From: Terriglobales bacterium | GTDB taxonomy: Bacteria; Acidobacteriota; Terriglobia; Terriglobales; Acidobacteriaceae | Reading direction: 5' to 3' | Assembly: GCA_035487355.1 (NCBI GenBank) | Contig: DATHMF010000068.1 | Span: 1 to 64,000 of the forward strand | DNA: 64,000 nt | Part shown: piece by piece, positions 54,404 through 63,102 of the stretch | Numbering within the stretch: position 1 is the first letter of the stretch | Layout: each line of letters starts with the position of its first letter | Position numbers and translations under genes: made by a program | The notes under the pieces: generated by a model | Databases searched by the model: none | Told to the model about the DNA's origin: nothing | The model's input: the letters and a program-made list of their open reading frames with translations, nothing else

Positions 54404-55744
54404 CTACTTCGCCTCGACGTTGAACTTCGTCGGGCCATCTTCAAAGATCACGATCTGCTGCTCGCGGGTCACACCGTTGTAGCTGCTGGCAATTGTGTGC
54501 GGCCCAATCGAAAGCGTGGTTTTCAGCTTGCGCTCGGGTAATTCCTTGCCATCCACCAGCAAGGCGGCCTTGTCGGGTTTGGCTTCGAGTTCTACGTTGA
54601 CCATTCTTGCCTTTTCTTCTTCCGTCAGTTTGCCGCTTGCAATGCGGTCAATATCAGAGCGATGTGTGGGATACCAGGCTTGAAAGTCCTGATAACGCTT
54701 CACAGCTTCATCAACCGGTGGGACCACTCCGGCAGCAGGAGGATCAAACGAAGAACCCCAGCGTCCCCATCTGCTTCCCCGGTCATACCCATTCACTGCA
54801 TTCGCGCGCGACTTCAGCGAGTAACGGTCGGAGCACAACATCGAAGAGATGTACTCGACTCTCACCTTCTCCTTGGGGCCTTTGGGCACGGAATTCGATT
54901 CGGGTACCAGCGACATCCAGTGCAGAGCGTCCGCCAGCGAAGGGCTCTGCGTCTTCCAGGAGAGCCAATTGCCCAGCGCGTCAGCATCTACCTGCTGCTG
55001 GCGTTCATCGGCCGCGAGCGGCGTGTAGGACGGACCAGAGCTGAAAATCCGGCTGAACCATGATGGCTTCTTGCCCAGGGCTAGGTTTTTCTCGTAGTCG
55101 TAGAGCTGGCGTTTCTGGTCCTTCATGTAGCTGTCGCATGCCTCGGCCAGCGGGAACGCATCAGCGTGTCCGAGCAGGTTGTGAGCGCTTTCCAGCGCAG
55201 TAATGGCAATCAGTCCGTCCGGGCCGGGATTCGCATGCGGATCGCTCTTCTCAACCTGCGCCAGGTAATCCGTAGCCTGCTGCTGAGTCAGTCCGAGGTT
55301 TTCGAGCGCGAGCTGAGGTTGCGTGAACCAATCCACCAGCCCCGAAGTCAATACAACGTTGCGGCCGGTGGCAAAGGCGTCTGGAAGCTTGTCGCGCACG
55401 ATAACGATCTGTTCATTCTGCTCGTTTTCAAAACCTCCCGAAAACGCGCCAAAGCGCCGCGCGTAGGAACCAAGCCACTCCTGATACTTCCAGTAGTCGT
55501 GATCATAAGGACCTACCGCACTCCTGCTGCCCAGCACATCAGCCTCGACGGCATTGAGGGCGCCAAACATCTCTTGCGGAGGACCAACCAGGGCGCTGCA
55601 TGCCTTCTCCCCCGGCAAGCGGCTCTTGATCGCACTTACGATTTGTTGCTGCCAACCGCACTGAGAATACGCCGGTAAAGAGCAAAGCAGTGCCAGGGTC
55701 AGAACCAGGGCAATGCGGATGATCACCGAGACTTTTGTTTTCAT
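54404..55744 (-). CDS. Exported protein with degenerate M48-like region and PEGA domain
   Basis: 446 residues. Signal peptide: MKTKVSVIIRIALVLTLALLCSLPAYSQ. The middle (residues ~115-260) recalls family M48 zinc peptidases: RNVVLTSGLVDWF, then ALESAHNLLGHADAF where active enzymes have HExxH, and later QQQVDADALGNWLSW where the third zinc ligand would be. The HExxH motif is broken (His-Asn, with spacing changed), so proteolysis is unlikely. The end (~370-446) is a PEGA-like beta-domain (AALLVDGKELPERKLKTTLSIGPHTI). I infer a non-catalytic envelope protein. The M48 link is by pattern only and could be wrong. It stands alone with about 640 noncoding bases downstream of its stop. Confidence 0.7.
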   Translation of the reverse strand: MKTKVSVIIRIALVLTLALLCSLPAYSQCGWQQQIVSAIKSRLPGEKACSALVGPPQEMFGALNAVEADVLGSRSAVGPYDHDYWKYQEWLGSYARRFGAFSGGFENEQNEQIVIVRDKLPDAFATGRNVVLTSGLVDWFTQPQLALENLGLTQQQATDYLAQVEKSDPHANPGPDGLIAITALESAHNLLGHADAFPLAEACDSYMKDQKRQLYDYEKNLALGKKPSWFSRIFSSGPSYTPLAADERQQQVDADALGNWLSWKTQSPSLADALHWMSLVPESNSVPKGPKEKVRVEYISSMLCSDRYSLKSRANAVNGYDRGSRWGRWGSSFDPPAAGVVPPVDEAVKRYQDFQAWYPTHRSDIDRIASGKLTEEEKARMVNVELEAKPDKAALLVDGKELPERKLKTTLSIGPHTIASSYNGVTREQQIVIFEDGPTKFNVEAK

Positions 55745-55861
55745 ATGGGATTTATGAGGCTAGGTTAGCCTGAAGCGGAGAGCGGTGCAAGAAAGTTCTT
55801 AGTACCTGGGAAAATAGGCTCCCGCGATGGCCGCGTTTTTTGCGATAGACTTGTTTGTTCC

Positions 55862-56311
55862 ATGAAAGCTCCTTTCACCATCAGTCCGGAAACCGGCCGA
55901 GTCCGCTTTCCCGATCTGTCGCTTGAACTTGCTCCCCTGATGCCGGAAGCAGAATTCATAGCTACCACTTCTTCCTTGAATCGGGACAATCTAGGCGCCA
56001 ATAAGGGCTGGCAGCGCTATTCGATACGCGAATTGATCTCCGACGACCGGCGGCTTGGCCTCTTTCTTATTTTCTTGCATGACAGTCTCAAAATGCTCAG
56101 CTTTGCCTATGCCCAAAAGGATGAAACCTGGGACACCTGGTCAGAAGAGGGCGAACGACAGCGGGAAGCAGAATACCAGCAAGAGCTGGCCTCGCAGCTT
56201 GGCGGAAAGAACACCTTCCCCTGGGGAAAAGTCGGCGCAAAACTCGACAGCAAGAGCGGCGGGACGGATATTTGGATAGAGTTTTCCGACGAACCATTGC
56301 AATCAAAATAG
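55862..56311 (+). CDS. Hypothetical protein, about 149 residues
   Basis: Not recognised. The 149-residue product is soluble by eye (no signal peptide or membrane helix) and acidic in the middle, with beta-like segments at the N-terminus (PFTISPETGRVRFPDLSLELAPL) and a charged helical part (EEGERQREAEYQQELASQ). The end is SKSGGTDIWIEFSDEP. It starts with MKAPFTIS and has no strong ribosome-binding site. It runs convergently to the ferredoxin-thioredoxin-reductase-like gene, whose stop is eight bases away. The composition and size would suit a cytoplasmic accessory or immunity-like protein, but there is no partner to support that. Confidence 0.55.
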   Translation: MKAPFTISPETGRVRFPDLSLELAPLMPEAEFIATTSSLNRDNLGANKGWQRYSIRELISDDRRLGLFLIFLHDSLKMLSFAYAQKDETWDTWSEEGERQREAEYQQELASQLGGKNTFPWGKVGAKLDSKSGGTDIWIEFSDEPLQSK

Positions 56312-56319
56312 AAAATTCA

Positions 56320-56766
56320 TCACGACGGCCGCTGTTTGCGGTCGGCTTCGCGTTCTTCTGCATTGTGCCGGAGAGCCCGGCCTTTTTCTGGAGTTGGGTC
56401 TTTCACTGTTCCGTAGGTCTTCCGCCCCTCATGATCTTCGGGCAGATATTCAGTGATAGGAAGTCCCTGTTGGTTTACGAACAACAGGCAATGACAGTAT
56501 TTGTAGACCTGCATATCGTCACAGGCGCAGATCCATGTGCGATGCTTTACTTCCTCTTGCTTGTTCGGGTAAAAGCGACAAGGACAAAGAGGTTTGCCCA
56601 GGGTCACAAGGTGATTTGCCAGCCCCTGCACAACTGATTCGGTCACTTCGTTATCTGGGTGTGTATAGGTGCCTGACTTTTCGCAGTATTTCTCGACGAA
56701 TTTGCGTATCTTCTGTACGGCTTCGTCGTTACTATCAGCGCCCATAACATTCTCAGTCGGCGGCAT
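56320..56766 (-). CDS. Ferredoxin-thioredoxin reductase catalytic-chain-like protein
   Basis: 148 residues. It has the cysteine pattern of the catalytic beta chain of ferredoxin:thioredoxin reductase: CPC in GKPLCPCRFYPN (about residue 62), CAC in HRTWICACDDMQ, and CHC in YKYCHCLLFV. In known enzymes four Cys bind a [4Fe-4S] cluster and two form the redox disulfide that reduces thioredoxin. The middle motif is CAC instead of the common CPC. No variable (alpha) chain is nearby. The C-terminal ~40 residues (EDHEGRKTYGTVKDPTPEKG) are an extra, highly charged tail. A cytoplasmic disulfide-reducing role is inferred; the electron donor is not visible. Confidence 0.82.
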   Translation of the reverse strand: MPPTENVMGADSNDEAVQKIRKFVEKYCEKSGTYTHPDNEVTESVVQGLANHLVTLGKPLCPCRFYPNKQEEVKHRTWICACDDMQVYKYCHCLLFVNQQGLPITEYLPEDHEGRKTYGTVKDPTPEKGRALRHNAEEREADRKQRPS

Positions 56767-56843
56767 GCCGATTCCATTGCAGAAGAATTATGACGTACTC
56801 TTCCAGAAAAGATCAGCACACAGAAATTTTTTGTAGAGAAAAA

Positions 56844-58469
56844 TTAATTTATTGTTGGGGCAGCGCGAAGCCGGTTGCGCTCAGCAATAATCTTGTGGGC
56901 ATTTTCTGCAAGCGCGCGGGCCTGGGGCAGCAGATCCAGCGCCCTAAGGACCTCAGGATCATCCTGTGCCTGCACTTTCAGCCCTTCCTGCTGGCCAAAT
57001 TCGAAGATGAACAATTCACTTTTGATGTTCGCCTTGACCCAATCCTGTGCACTCAGAAGGTTGGCTTCGCTGAAGGATATCTTCTGATCATCGAGGAAGT
57101 GGCGGAACTCTTGCATGACAACGTCATCGATCTGGAAGTCCTGAGTTATGTGCTTCCCGGCCAGATAGTGCTTGGCGAAGTTAAAAAAGACGTAGTGCTG
57201 CAACAGAGCATCCTGGAATGGAGTGGTTTTAGGCAGCTCGATCTTTACATCTGGAGTTATCCCACCGCCACCGTATACCGTACGTCCACTGTCAGTGAGT
57301 TTTACTTCTTTGTTGGTGGTGTTGCTGCTGTCTTTATCGTGGTTGTAATAATAGTCGTAGAGCGACACACCGTTGTATTCGCGCTGAATCAGCCGGCCGC
57401 TTGGGGTGTAGTACTTCGCCGTGGTCAGGGCGAGCGCAGTATTCTCAGAAAGCTGATGCACGGTCTGCACCAGTCCTTTGCCGAAGGTGGTTTCACCTGC
57501 AATCAGTCCACGGTCATGGTCCTGAATCGCTCCGGAAACAATTTCAGCCGCTGAGGCGGTGCCGCGATTGACCAGCACTACCAGCGGATATTCTTTGCCA
57601 CCGTTGCCATGAGCAGCACGATAAACTTCTTCGGGTGAAGAGCGGCCGTGGTGCGAGACGATGATTTGTCCTTTGCGCAGGAATTTGTCAGCAACACCCA
57701 CACCCTGGTTCAGCAGCCCGCCGGGATTCTGCCGCAGATCGAGAATCAATCCCTTGATGTCGCCAAACTCTTCCAGCGCCTGGGTGGTCTCCCGTTCGGT
57801 GTTCTCTGATTGAAAATTGGAGATATGCATGTAGCCGATGCCAGGACGAACCAGGAAATGGATATCCACGCTGTGGCGGGGAATCTCATCACGGGTAACA
57901 TTAAAATCCAGCAATTTGTCTGCTCCCTCTCGCTGGAGGGTGATCGTCACCTGGGTGCCCTTGGGACCTTTGAGCAGGCCAACTACATCCCCGGTGTTCA
58001 TGTTGTCCGTCGGTTTGCCGTTGATGGCAATAAGTACATCGCCCGGACGGATGCCTGAGCGGTAGGCTGGACTTCCTACAAAAGTCGCAAATACGATGAT
58101 TTTGTTGCTTCGCGGACCCACTTCCATGCCCACGCCGTAGTACTTGCCGTTCTGCTCTTCGCGCATCTCAGAGAAGGTTTTCGGATCAAAAAAATTAGAG
58201 TGCGGATCAAGCACCCGCAGCATTCCCGGGATAGCGCCGTTATAAATGGCCTTTTCTGCATCTACCGGGTCAGCGTAGTTCAGCTCCACGATGCTGTATA
58301 CCTGCACGAAGCCGCGCAGGCTGTCATTCAGCTCAGAGGGGTTCGATGGGTCTGAATCTGCCCCGGTTTTCTGTCCAAAAACGGTCCCCAGAAAACCACA
58401 GCTCAAAATGACAAATGAAATCAGGAGGAGCGAACGCAAAGAACTTCGAGCACTGCTGTGAGCCATCAT
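56844..58469 (-). CDS. C-terminal processing peptidase, family S41 (CtpA-like)
   Basis: Exported serine protease, 541 residues. Signal peptide: SSLRSLLLISFVILSCGFLGTVFG. A helical N-terminal part is followed by a PDZ domain (VGPRSNKIIVFATFVGSPAYRSGIRPGDVLIAINGKPTDNM) and the S41 domain (GYMHISNFQSENTERETTQAL, GLILDLRQNPGGLLNQGV). The catalytic dyad is Ser306 in VNRGTASAAEI and Lys331 in ETTFGKGLVQ, with the normal 25-residue spacing. It cleaves near the C-terminus of periplasmic or membrane proteins, guided by PDZ binding. A charged C-terminal extension of about 100 residues follows. It diverges from the signal-less sugar-binding gene at 58696. Confidence 0.95.
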   Translation of the reverse strand: MMAHSSARSSLRSLLLISFVILSCGFLGTVFGQKTGADSDPSNPSELNDSLRGFVQVYSIVELNYADPVDAEKAIYNGAIPGMLRVLDPHSNFFDPKTFSEMREEQNGKYYGVGMEVGPRSNKIIVFATFVGSPAYRSGIRPGDVLIAINGKPTDNMNTGDVVGLLKGPKGTQVTITLQREGADKLLDFNVTRDEIPRHSVDIHFLVRPGIGYMHISNFQSENTERETTQALEEFGDIKGLILDLRQNPGGLLNQGVGVADKFLRKGQIIVSHHGRSSPEEVYRAAHGNGGKEYPLVVLVNRGTASAAEIVSGAIQDHDRGLIAGETTFGKGLVQTVHQLSENTALALTTAKYYTPSGRLIQREYNGVSLYDYYYNHDKDSSNTTNKEVKLTDSGRTVYGGGGITPDVKIELPKTTPFQDALLQHYVFFNFAKHYLAGKHITQDFQIDDVVMQEFRHFLDDQKISFSEANLLSAQDWVKANIKSELFIFEFGQQEGLKVQAQDDPEVLRALDLLPQARALAENAHKIIAERNRLRAAPTIN

Positions 58470-58695
58470 CTACTTCCCGCCAATAATTTGGTGCTTTGTG
58501 CGAAGTATACCACAGCTAAAACCAAGGCTGCTGGGATCAATATAGGCCTTGACTTTCCCGCCATTCCGGGTTTCAATAAGTTACTCACTCGTTTATTAGC
58601 CCCCCTTAGTCAGCCTTGCCCCTCAGACATCGGAGACTTACCCCCTAAAAAGGCGCGAGAATCTACAAGTGTATGATTCTGCGAATAAAATCACG

Positions 58696-59631
58696 ATGAA
58701 GAAACTCAATTTCCTGATCTCATTAATCACCACCGACAACGACTATCAACAAGAGCAAGCACTTGCAGCGGAGGAGATGGCCCGAAAATTGAACGTGGGT
58801 CTGCAGATCATCTACGCAGAAAGTGATGCTATTAATCAAAGCCAGCAACTGCTGAAAGCTATTCAAGCTCCGTTAGGCTCGCGGCCCGATGGAATTATGT
58901 TTGAGCCTGTGAGCGGGATCGGACTGCCCCAAGTCGCCCGCGCCGCCGTGGCTGCCGGAATCGGGTGGGTGGTGCTGAATTGTGATGTTGATTACACGAA
59001 AGAACTACGCATCAGCAATCGGGCTCCGGTGTTCGGAATTACATCCGCCCATGAAGAGATTGGGCGCATTCAGGGACACCAGTTTCGCGCACTGCTGCCC
59101 AAAGGCGGCTCGGTTCTGTATATCCAGGGCCCATCCAACAGCCTTCCTGCCACGCAGCGAACCATTGGCATGTCTCAAACCAAACCTGAAAATGTTGACG
59201 TGAGGATGATCCGAGGGCGGTGGACCGAACTCAGCGCAAACCAGGCGGTCAGCGCCTGGCTGCGTCTCTCAACCTCCCGCAAGGCACATATTGACGTGAT
59301 CGGGTGCCAGAACGACGCCATGGCCGCAGGCGCCAAGAAGGCGTTCGAGGAACTGACCACGGGCGAAGAACGCAAAAGGTGGCTAAGCCTGCCCTACACC
59401 GGCGTCGATGGCATTCCTAAAACCGGCCTAGCATGGGTGCAGCAAGGATTGCTCTCTGCCACCGTCGTTGTGCCGGCAAATACAGGGCTTGCAATCAAGA
59501 TGCTGGCCCAGGCAATTCAAACCGGTTCCCAACCTCCCGAACGCACACTGACCGAACCTAGCTCTTATCCATCACTGGACACACTAGCAGCAAAGCGGGT
59601 CGAGAGAACAAGTATTTTTGCAGTTAAATGA
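58696..59631 (+). CDS. Signal-less periplasmic-binding-protein-like sugar-binding protein (copy 2)
   Basis: Paralog of 19224-20138, about 60% identical by eye over its full length. The ATG at 58696 (MKKLNFLISLITTDNDYQQEQ) matches the paralog start, so the in-frame GTG at 58669 is probably not used. It has the same Peripla_BP_4 fold markers: DGIMFEPVSGIGLPQVARA, GIGWVVLNCDVDY, IGRIQGHQFRALLPKGG, IDVIGCQNDAMAAGAK and ATVVVPANTGLAIKML. There is no signal peptide, HTH or adjacent transporter. TATGAT at 58672-58677 could be a -10 element, so transcription may begin close to the ATG as at copy 1. Presumably a cytoplasmic small-molecule sensor; the ligand is unknown. Confidence 0.85.
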   Translation: MKKLNFLISLITTDNDYQQEQALAAEEMARKLNVGLQIIYAESDAINQSQQLLKAIQAPLGSRPDGIMFEPVSGIGLPQVARAAVAAGIGWVVLNCDVDYTKELRISNRAPVFGITSAHEEIGRIQGHQFRALLPKGGSVLYIQGPSNSLPATQRTIGMSQTKPENVDVRMIRGRWTELSANQAVSAWLRLSTSRKAHIDVIGCQNDAMAAGAKKAFEELTTGEERKRWLSLPYTGVDGIPKTGLAWVQQGLLSATVVVPANTGLAIKMLAQAIQTGSQPPERTLTEPSSYPSLDTLAAKRVERTSIFAVK

Positions 59632-59677
59632 TTGATTTATAACAATCCGCGCGAAATTAGGGGACGTAAGCGCTCTT

Positions 59678-60277
59678 CTACCGCACCCGGCCGAGTTTTT
59701 CCATGGGCCAGTAGACAAATACGGCCTTCCCGTAAATGTACTGTCCTTCGACTGGGCCGAACTCACGGCTGTCGTTGGACATGCTGCGGTGATCTCCCAG
59801 CACAAAATAGGAATCGGCGGGCACGGTAAGCTCCGGCATGGAAAGCCGGTCGTGATATTCCGCAGGGACATAGCTTTCCGACAAAGGCTGCCCGTTCAAA
59901 TAAACTTCGCCCTCGACAATACGAATACGATCACCAGCCACGCCAATCACACGCTTGATAAAACTCTTGGAAGGATCAGGAGGATAATGGAATACGACAA
60001 TATCGCCGCGCTCAATCGGCTCCAGCCGATAAACAAATTTGTTGATAAAAATACGCTCCTGGTCCTGCAGCTCCGGCAGCATGCTGGTGCCTTCTACTTT
60101 GACCGGCTGATAGAGAAAAATAATTACAAAGACTGCCAGAATCAGTGAGATCGTAAGATCACGAAGCCATAGACGCAACTGTGCATAGGGAATAGAAGCA
60201 CCCTTGGATGCAGTTTTAGGGGGAGCCGGAGCTTCAGTGGGATCCGCGGGAATATTGGAATCGGGCTCTTGATTCAT
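59678..60277 (-). CDS. lepB: Signal peptidase I
   Basis: Inner-membrane leader peptidase of 199 residues that removes Sec and Tat signal peptides on the periplasmic side. A Pro/Ala-rich N-terminal tail is followed by a single membrane anchor (LTISLILAVFVIIFLYQPV, residues 41-59). The catalytic Ser65 is in VEGTSMLPEL and the general-base Lys108 in SKSFIKRVIGVAGD. The remaining boxes are present (YLNGQPLSESYV and VLGDHRSMSNDSREFG). It is a compact form without long insertions. It converges with the sugar-binding gene (46 bases) and diverges from the PCYCGC-type gene. Many exported proteins in this window would be its substrates. Confidence 0.97.
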   Translation of the reverse strand: MNQEPDSNIPADPTEAPAPPKTASKGASIPYAQLRLWLRDLTISLILAVFVIIFLYQPVKVEGTSMLPELQDQERIFINKFVYRLEPIERGDIVVFHYPPDPSKSFIKRVIGVAGDRIRIVEGEVYLNGQPLSESYVPAEYHDRLSMPELTVPADSYFVLGDHRSMSNDSREFGPVEGQYIYGKAVFVYWPMEKLGRVR

Positions 60278-60468
60278 GTAGCTCTTTTAAGCGTAATCTA
60301 ATTTTAATGCTTCTCAGGATTTACGTCCAAATCAGCTTTGTCTTAGCCATGGTTCGATATTCCGTCTGTAAGCACAAATACTGAGACAAAATCATGCTCT
60401 CTCCTTGAACGTGTTTTGCGTCCAAAGAGAGTACAATAACCGACATTGAGGCCAAGGCCATATTTTCT

Positions 60469-60981
60469 ATGAAACGTCTGCTTTCTGTGCTCTGTATTAC
60501 GCTTGCTGCAATCATTTCTAGTCCTGCCCAATGGCTGGGAAAACCAATGGATATGCCTGCTTATCACGATACGGGCTTCGCAAAAGGCGATAATATACCG
60601 CCTATTTTGTCGGCAGATAACCTCTCCTTCCCGGAGAGGAAATACAGGGCCGTACAGGTGCACGCCTATGAGTTGGCGGCCAAGATCCCCCAGGTGATTT
60701 ATCAGCAACCCTGCTATTGCTACTGCGACCGGGGCCACGGCCACAAGAGCCTGCATAGCTGCTTCGAGGTGGAGCATGGCGGCAATTGTGTTGCTTGTAT
60801 GAAAGAGCTTTATTACAGCTACCAGATGACCGAACAGAAAAAGACACCGGCCCAAATCCGCATGGGTATTGTTTCTGGTGAGTGGCAGCAGGTTGATCTA
60901 GATACGGCTGCTTCTATTGGAGTAACCCCCAAGACGCCGGCACACAAGGCAGTGTCCAAATCCAAAGCAAAAGCAACATAA
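60469..60981 (+). CDS. PCYCGC-motif exported protein
   Basis: 170 residues. Signal peptide: MKRLLSVLCITLAAIISSPAQ. The core is IYQQPCYCYCDRGHGHKSLHSCF ... HGGNCVACMKE, the cysteine pattern of the PCYCGC-motif family (here CYCYC), followed by a helical segment and a Lys/Ala-rich tail. Cys and His spacing suggests metal or haem-related binding, but the family has no well-known function. It is predicted to be periplasmic or membrane-attached. A minus-strand frame of equal length overlaps it (60343-60855) but has no family features. The divergent interval with lepB is 190 bases. Confidence 0.82.
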   Translation: MKRLLSVLCITLAAIISSPAQWLGKPMDMPAYHDTGFAKGDNIPPILSADNLSFPERKYRAVQVHAYELAAKIPQVIYQQPCYCYCDRGHGHKSLHSCFEVEHGGNCVACMKELYYSYQMTEQKKTPAQIRMGIVSGEWQQVDLDTAASIGVTPKTPAHKAVSKSKAKAT

Positions 60982-61221
60982 AATCAGCCCTCAGTCCTCA
61001 GAGTTGGACTCAGCGGTCGAAACCAGGCTGCTGCTCTCCGCAGCTTTGTGGGATTGGGTTGGTCCGTTTCAGCCCTGAGGTACATCTAATAGCGTTAAAG
61101 TTGACGCGGGAGCCAATAACGCGTATAAACTCCGCTTTAAGTTGTTCAATTCAGACCCTTGTTAGATTTCCACAGCTCGCCGCAATCGAGCCATACGGGG
61201 CCGCAACGAAAGGGCATACAG

Positions 61222-61896
61222 ATGAGCAAAAAGGCCTCAGCAAAGGTTAAAAGACAGTCAGGTAAGCTCAAGAAAATAAAAGCTTTGCATAAAAACAAAA
61301 CTCAAAAACCGCAAACCACATCAGGTGCTCAGAGCAGTTCATCGCTGAGCCAGGACCCGCGTTTTACACAGGCTGTGCAAAATTACGAGGCTGGCCTGAA
61401 GGCCATACAAGAGCGCAAATTTGAACGCGCTAAGGCACTTTTAGAAAAAGTAATGACATCGGGCAGCCGAGAACTGGCGGATCGGGCTGCAGTCCACCTG
61501 AATACTTGCCAGCAACAGTTGGCGCGGGCCTCCAGTAGCGGCTTCAAATCCCCTGAGGAACACTACGACTACGTTATCTCACTGATGAATACAGCCGACT
61601 ACGATGGCGCACGTTCTCATCTGGAGAAATTACAGAAACAGGTCCCCAAGGCCGACTATGTTTGGTATGGCTTGGCAGTCTTGGATTGCCTTACCCATCA
61701 TTACGAATCGGCGCTGAAGAACCTGGAGCAAGCCATCAAACTGAATACCGGAAACCGCTATCATGCGCGCAATGAGTCCGACTTTCAGAATATGGCTGAT
61801 GATCCTCGCTTTACGGAATTGCTCTACCCGGAAGAGCTCGAAGCATCTGCGGCCCCTACACCCGCTTCGCCGGGCCCCGCAAAAAAGCGGCGATGA
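61222..61896 (+). CDS. Small TPR-containing protein with basic N-terminus
   Basis: 224 residues from the ATG at 61222, preceded by AAGGG; the frame is open from 61159 but only this start has a ribosome-binding site. The first 40 residues are strongly basic (SKKASAKVKRQSGKLKKIKALHKNK), unlike a signal peptide and possibly nucleic-acid- or ribosome-binding. Two or three TPR-like units follow (RFTQAVQNYEAGLKAIQERKFERAKALLEKV; YGLAVLDCLTHHYESALKNLEQAI), then a short Pro/Ala tail. It is cytoplasmic by prediction. The next gene (yvcK) is 124 bases downstream on the same strand. Function unknown. Confidence 0.75.
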   Translation: MSKKASAKVKRQSGKLKKIKALHKNKTQKPQTTSGAQSSSSLSQDPRFTQAVQNYEAGLKAIQERKFERAKALLEKVMTSGSRELADRAAVHLNTCQQQLARASSSGFKSPEEHYDYVISLMNTADYDGARSHLEKLQKQVPKADYVWYGLAVLDCLTHHYESALKNLEQAIKLNTGNRYHARNESDFQNMADDPRFTELLYPEELEASAAPTPASPGPAKKRR

Positions 61897-62020
61897 AAGC
61901 TGTGTGTATAGAACGGCTGCGGTGCCTGGGATTCCCGGTACTGGGAACCTAATATGGAAGCAAATTGAGCGAGAATCCTCACTCGCTCTAGACGGATAAG
62001 TAGGAAAATTGAAACCAGGG

Positions 62021-63088
62021 ATGTCAACAGAGCCAACTTCGATCAAAGTAGTGGCGATCGGCGGAGGGACGGGTCTTTCCACTCTGCTGAAAGGACTCAA
62101 ACATTTTGACCGTCGTGGCGCTTATCATGCACCTGATTCCGGGCGAGAGGTTTTCATAAGCGGCCTGACGGCCATTGTGACCGTTACCGATGATGGTGGC
62201 TCCAGCGGCCGTTTGCGCAAAGATTTTAACATCCTGCCGCCGGGCGACATTCGCAATTGCCTGGTCGCGCTCTCGGAAGATGAAGAACTTCTATCGCAAT
62301 TGTTCCAGTACCGCTTTAAGGCTGGGGCGGGCCTCGAAGGACACAATTTCGGCAATCTATTTGTCGCCGCACTGACCGAGATCACCGGCGACTTCGCCAT
62401 GGCAGTGAAGGTTTCATCTGCCATCCTGAAGACGCGCGGGGTGATTTATCCCTCCACAGTTTCCAATGTCCAACTGGAAGCATTGATGGATGACGGCAGC
62501 CGCGTGCAGGGCGAAACCAACATCTCGCGCAGCAAGCAACGCATCGTAGAGCTATTTATGATCCCTGCCGATGCCCAACCCTTGCCCCAGGCCCTGAAAG
62601 CAATTGCAGAGGCCGACTTGATTACCCTCGGTCCCGGGTCGCTGTACACCAGCCTGATCTCCAACCTGATCGTGAGTGGTATCCCACAAGCGATTGCAGC
62701 CTCGGGCGCCGTCAAGGTTTTTGTATGCAATCTTATGACCCAGGCCAATGAGAGCCTGGGACTCAGTGCTGCCGACCATCTGCGTGCCCTCGAAGATCAC
62801 GCTAAAACGCAGATCTTCAACTACGCGCTGTTGAATACCCGCCCTGTTTCCGCTGCCCTGAAAGAAAAATATGCTGCCGAAGGTGCAGAACAGATCCGAG
62901 TGGACCTCGACGCCATCCGCAAGATGGGCCTGGAACCGATCTGCGGGGACTTTCTGGAGGAAGTGGCCGGCGTGGCCAGACACGCAACCCGAGCTCTGGC
63001 ACAGGCGTTACTCGCTTTAGCGGATGATGAGGGCAAGCATTCGCAGCAGATGGCTGGAATCTCGGCGAAAAAACGCGGCTCGCGTTAA
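62021..63088 (+). CDS. yvcK: YvcK/CofD-like gluconeogenesis and cell-envelope factor
   Basis: Cytoplasmic protein of about 355 residues from the ATG at 62021 (a TTG at 62009 is in frame). The glycine-rich motif VVAIGGGTGLSTLLKGLKHFD, the VTVTDDGGSSGRLRKDFNILPPGDIRNCLVAL segment, GPGSLYTSLISNLIVSGI and VFVCNLMTQANES are typical of the YvcK/CofD fold. Studied YvcK proteins bind UDP-sugars and link carbon metabolism with cell-wall integrity and shape. They are not 2-phospho-L-lactate transferases like CofD, since the F420-specific genes are not seen here. The next gene (glmU, 14 bases on) makes UDP-GlcNAc, a ligand reported for YvcK. Confidence 0.93.
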   Translation: MSTEPTSIKVVAIGGGTGLSTLLKGLKHFDRRGAYHAPDSGREVFISGLTAIVTVTDDGGSSGRLRKDFNILPPGDIRNCLVALSEDEELLSQLFQYRFKAGAGLEGHNFGNLFVAALTEITGDFAMAVKVSSAILKTRGVIYPSTVSNVQLEALMDDGSRVQGETNISRSKQRIVELFMIPADAQPLPQALKAIAEADLITLGPGSLYTSLISNLIVSGIPQAIAASGAVKVFVCNLMTQANESLGLSAADHLRALEDHAKTQIFNYALLNTRPVSAALKEKYAAEGAEQIRVDLDAIRKMGLEPICGDFLEEVAGVARHATRALAQALLALADDEGKHSQQMAGISAKKRGSR

Positions 63089-63102
63089 GATGTTCGAGAG
63101 CA

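Noticed and set aside
60343-60855. Minus-strand frame of 170 codons opposite the PCYCGC-type gene
   Set aside because: Equal length to the true gene, but the plus-strand product has a signal peptide and the CYCYC...CFxxxH...CxxC pattern.
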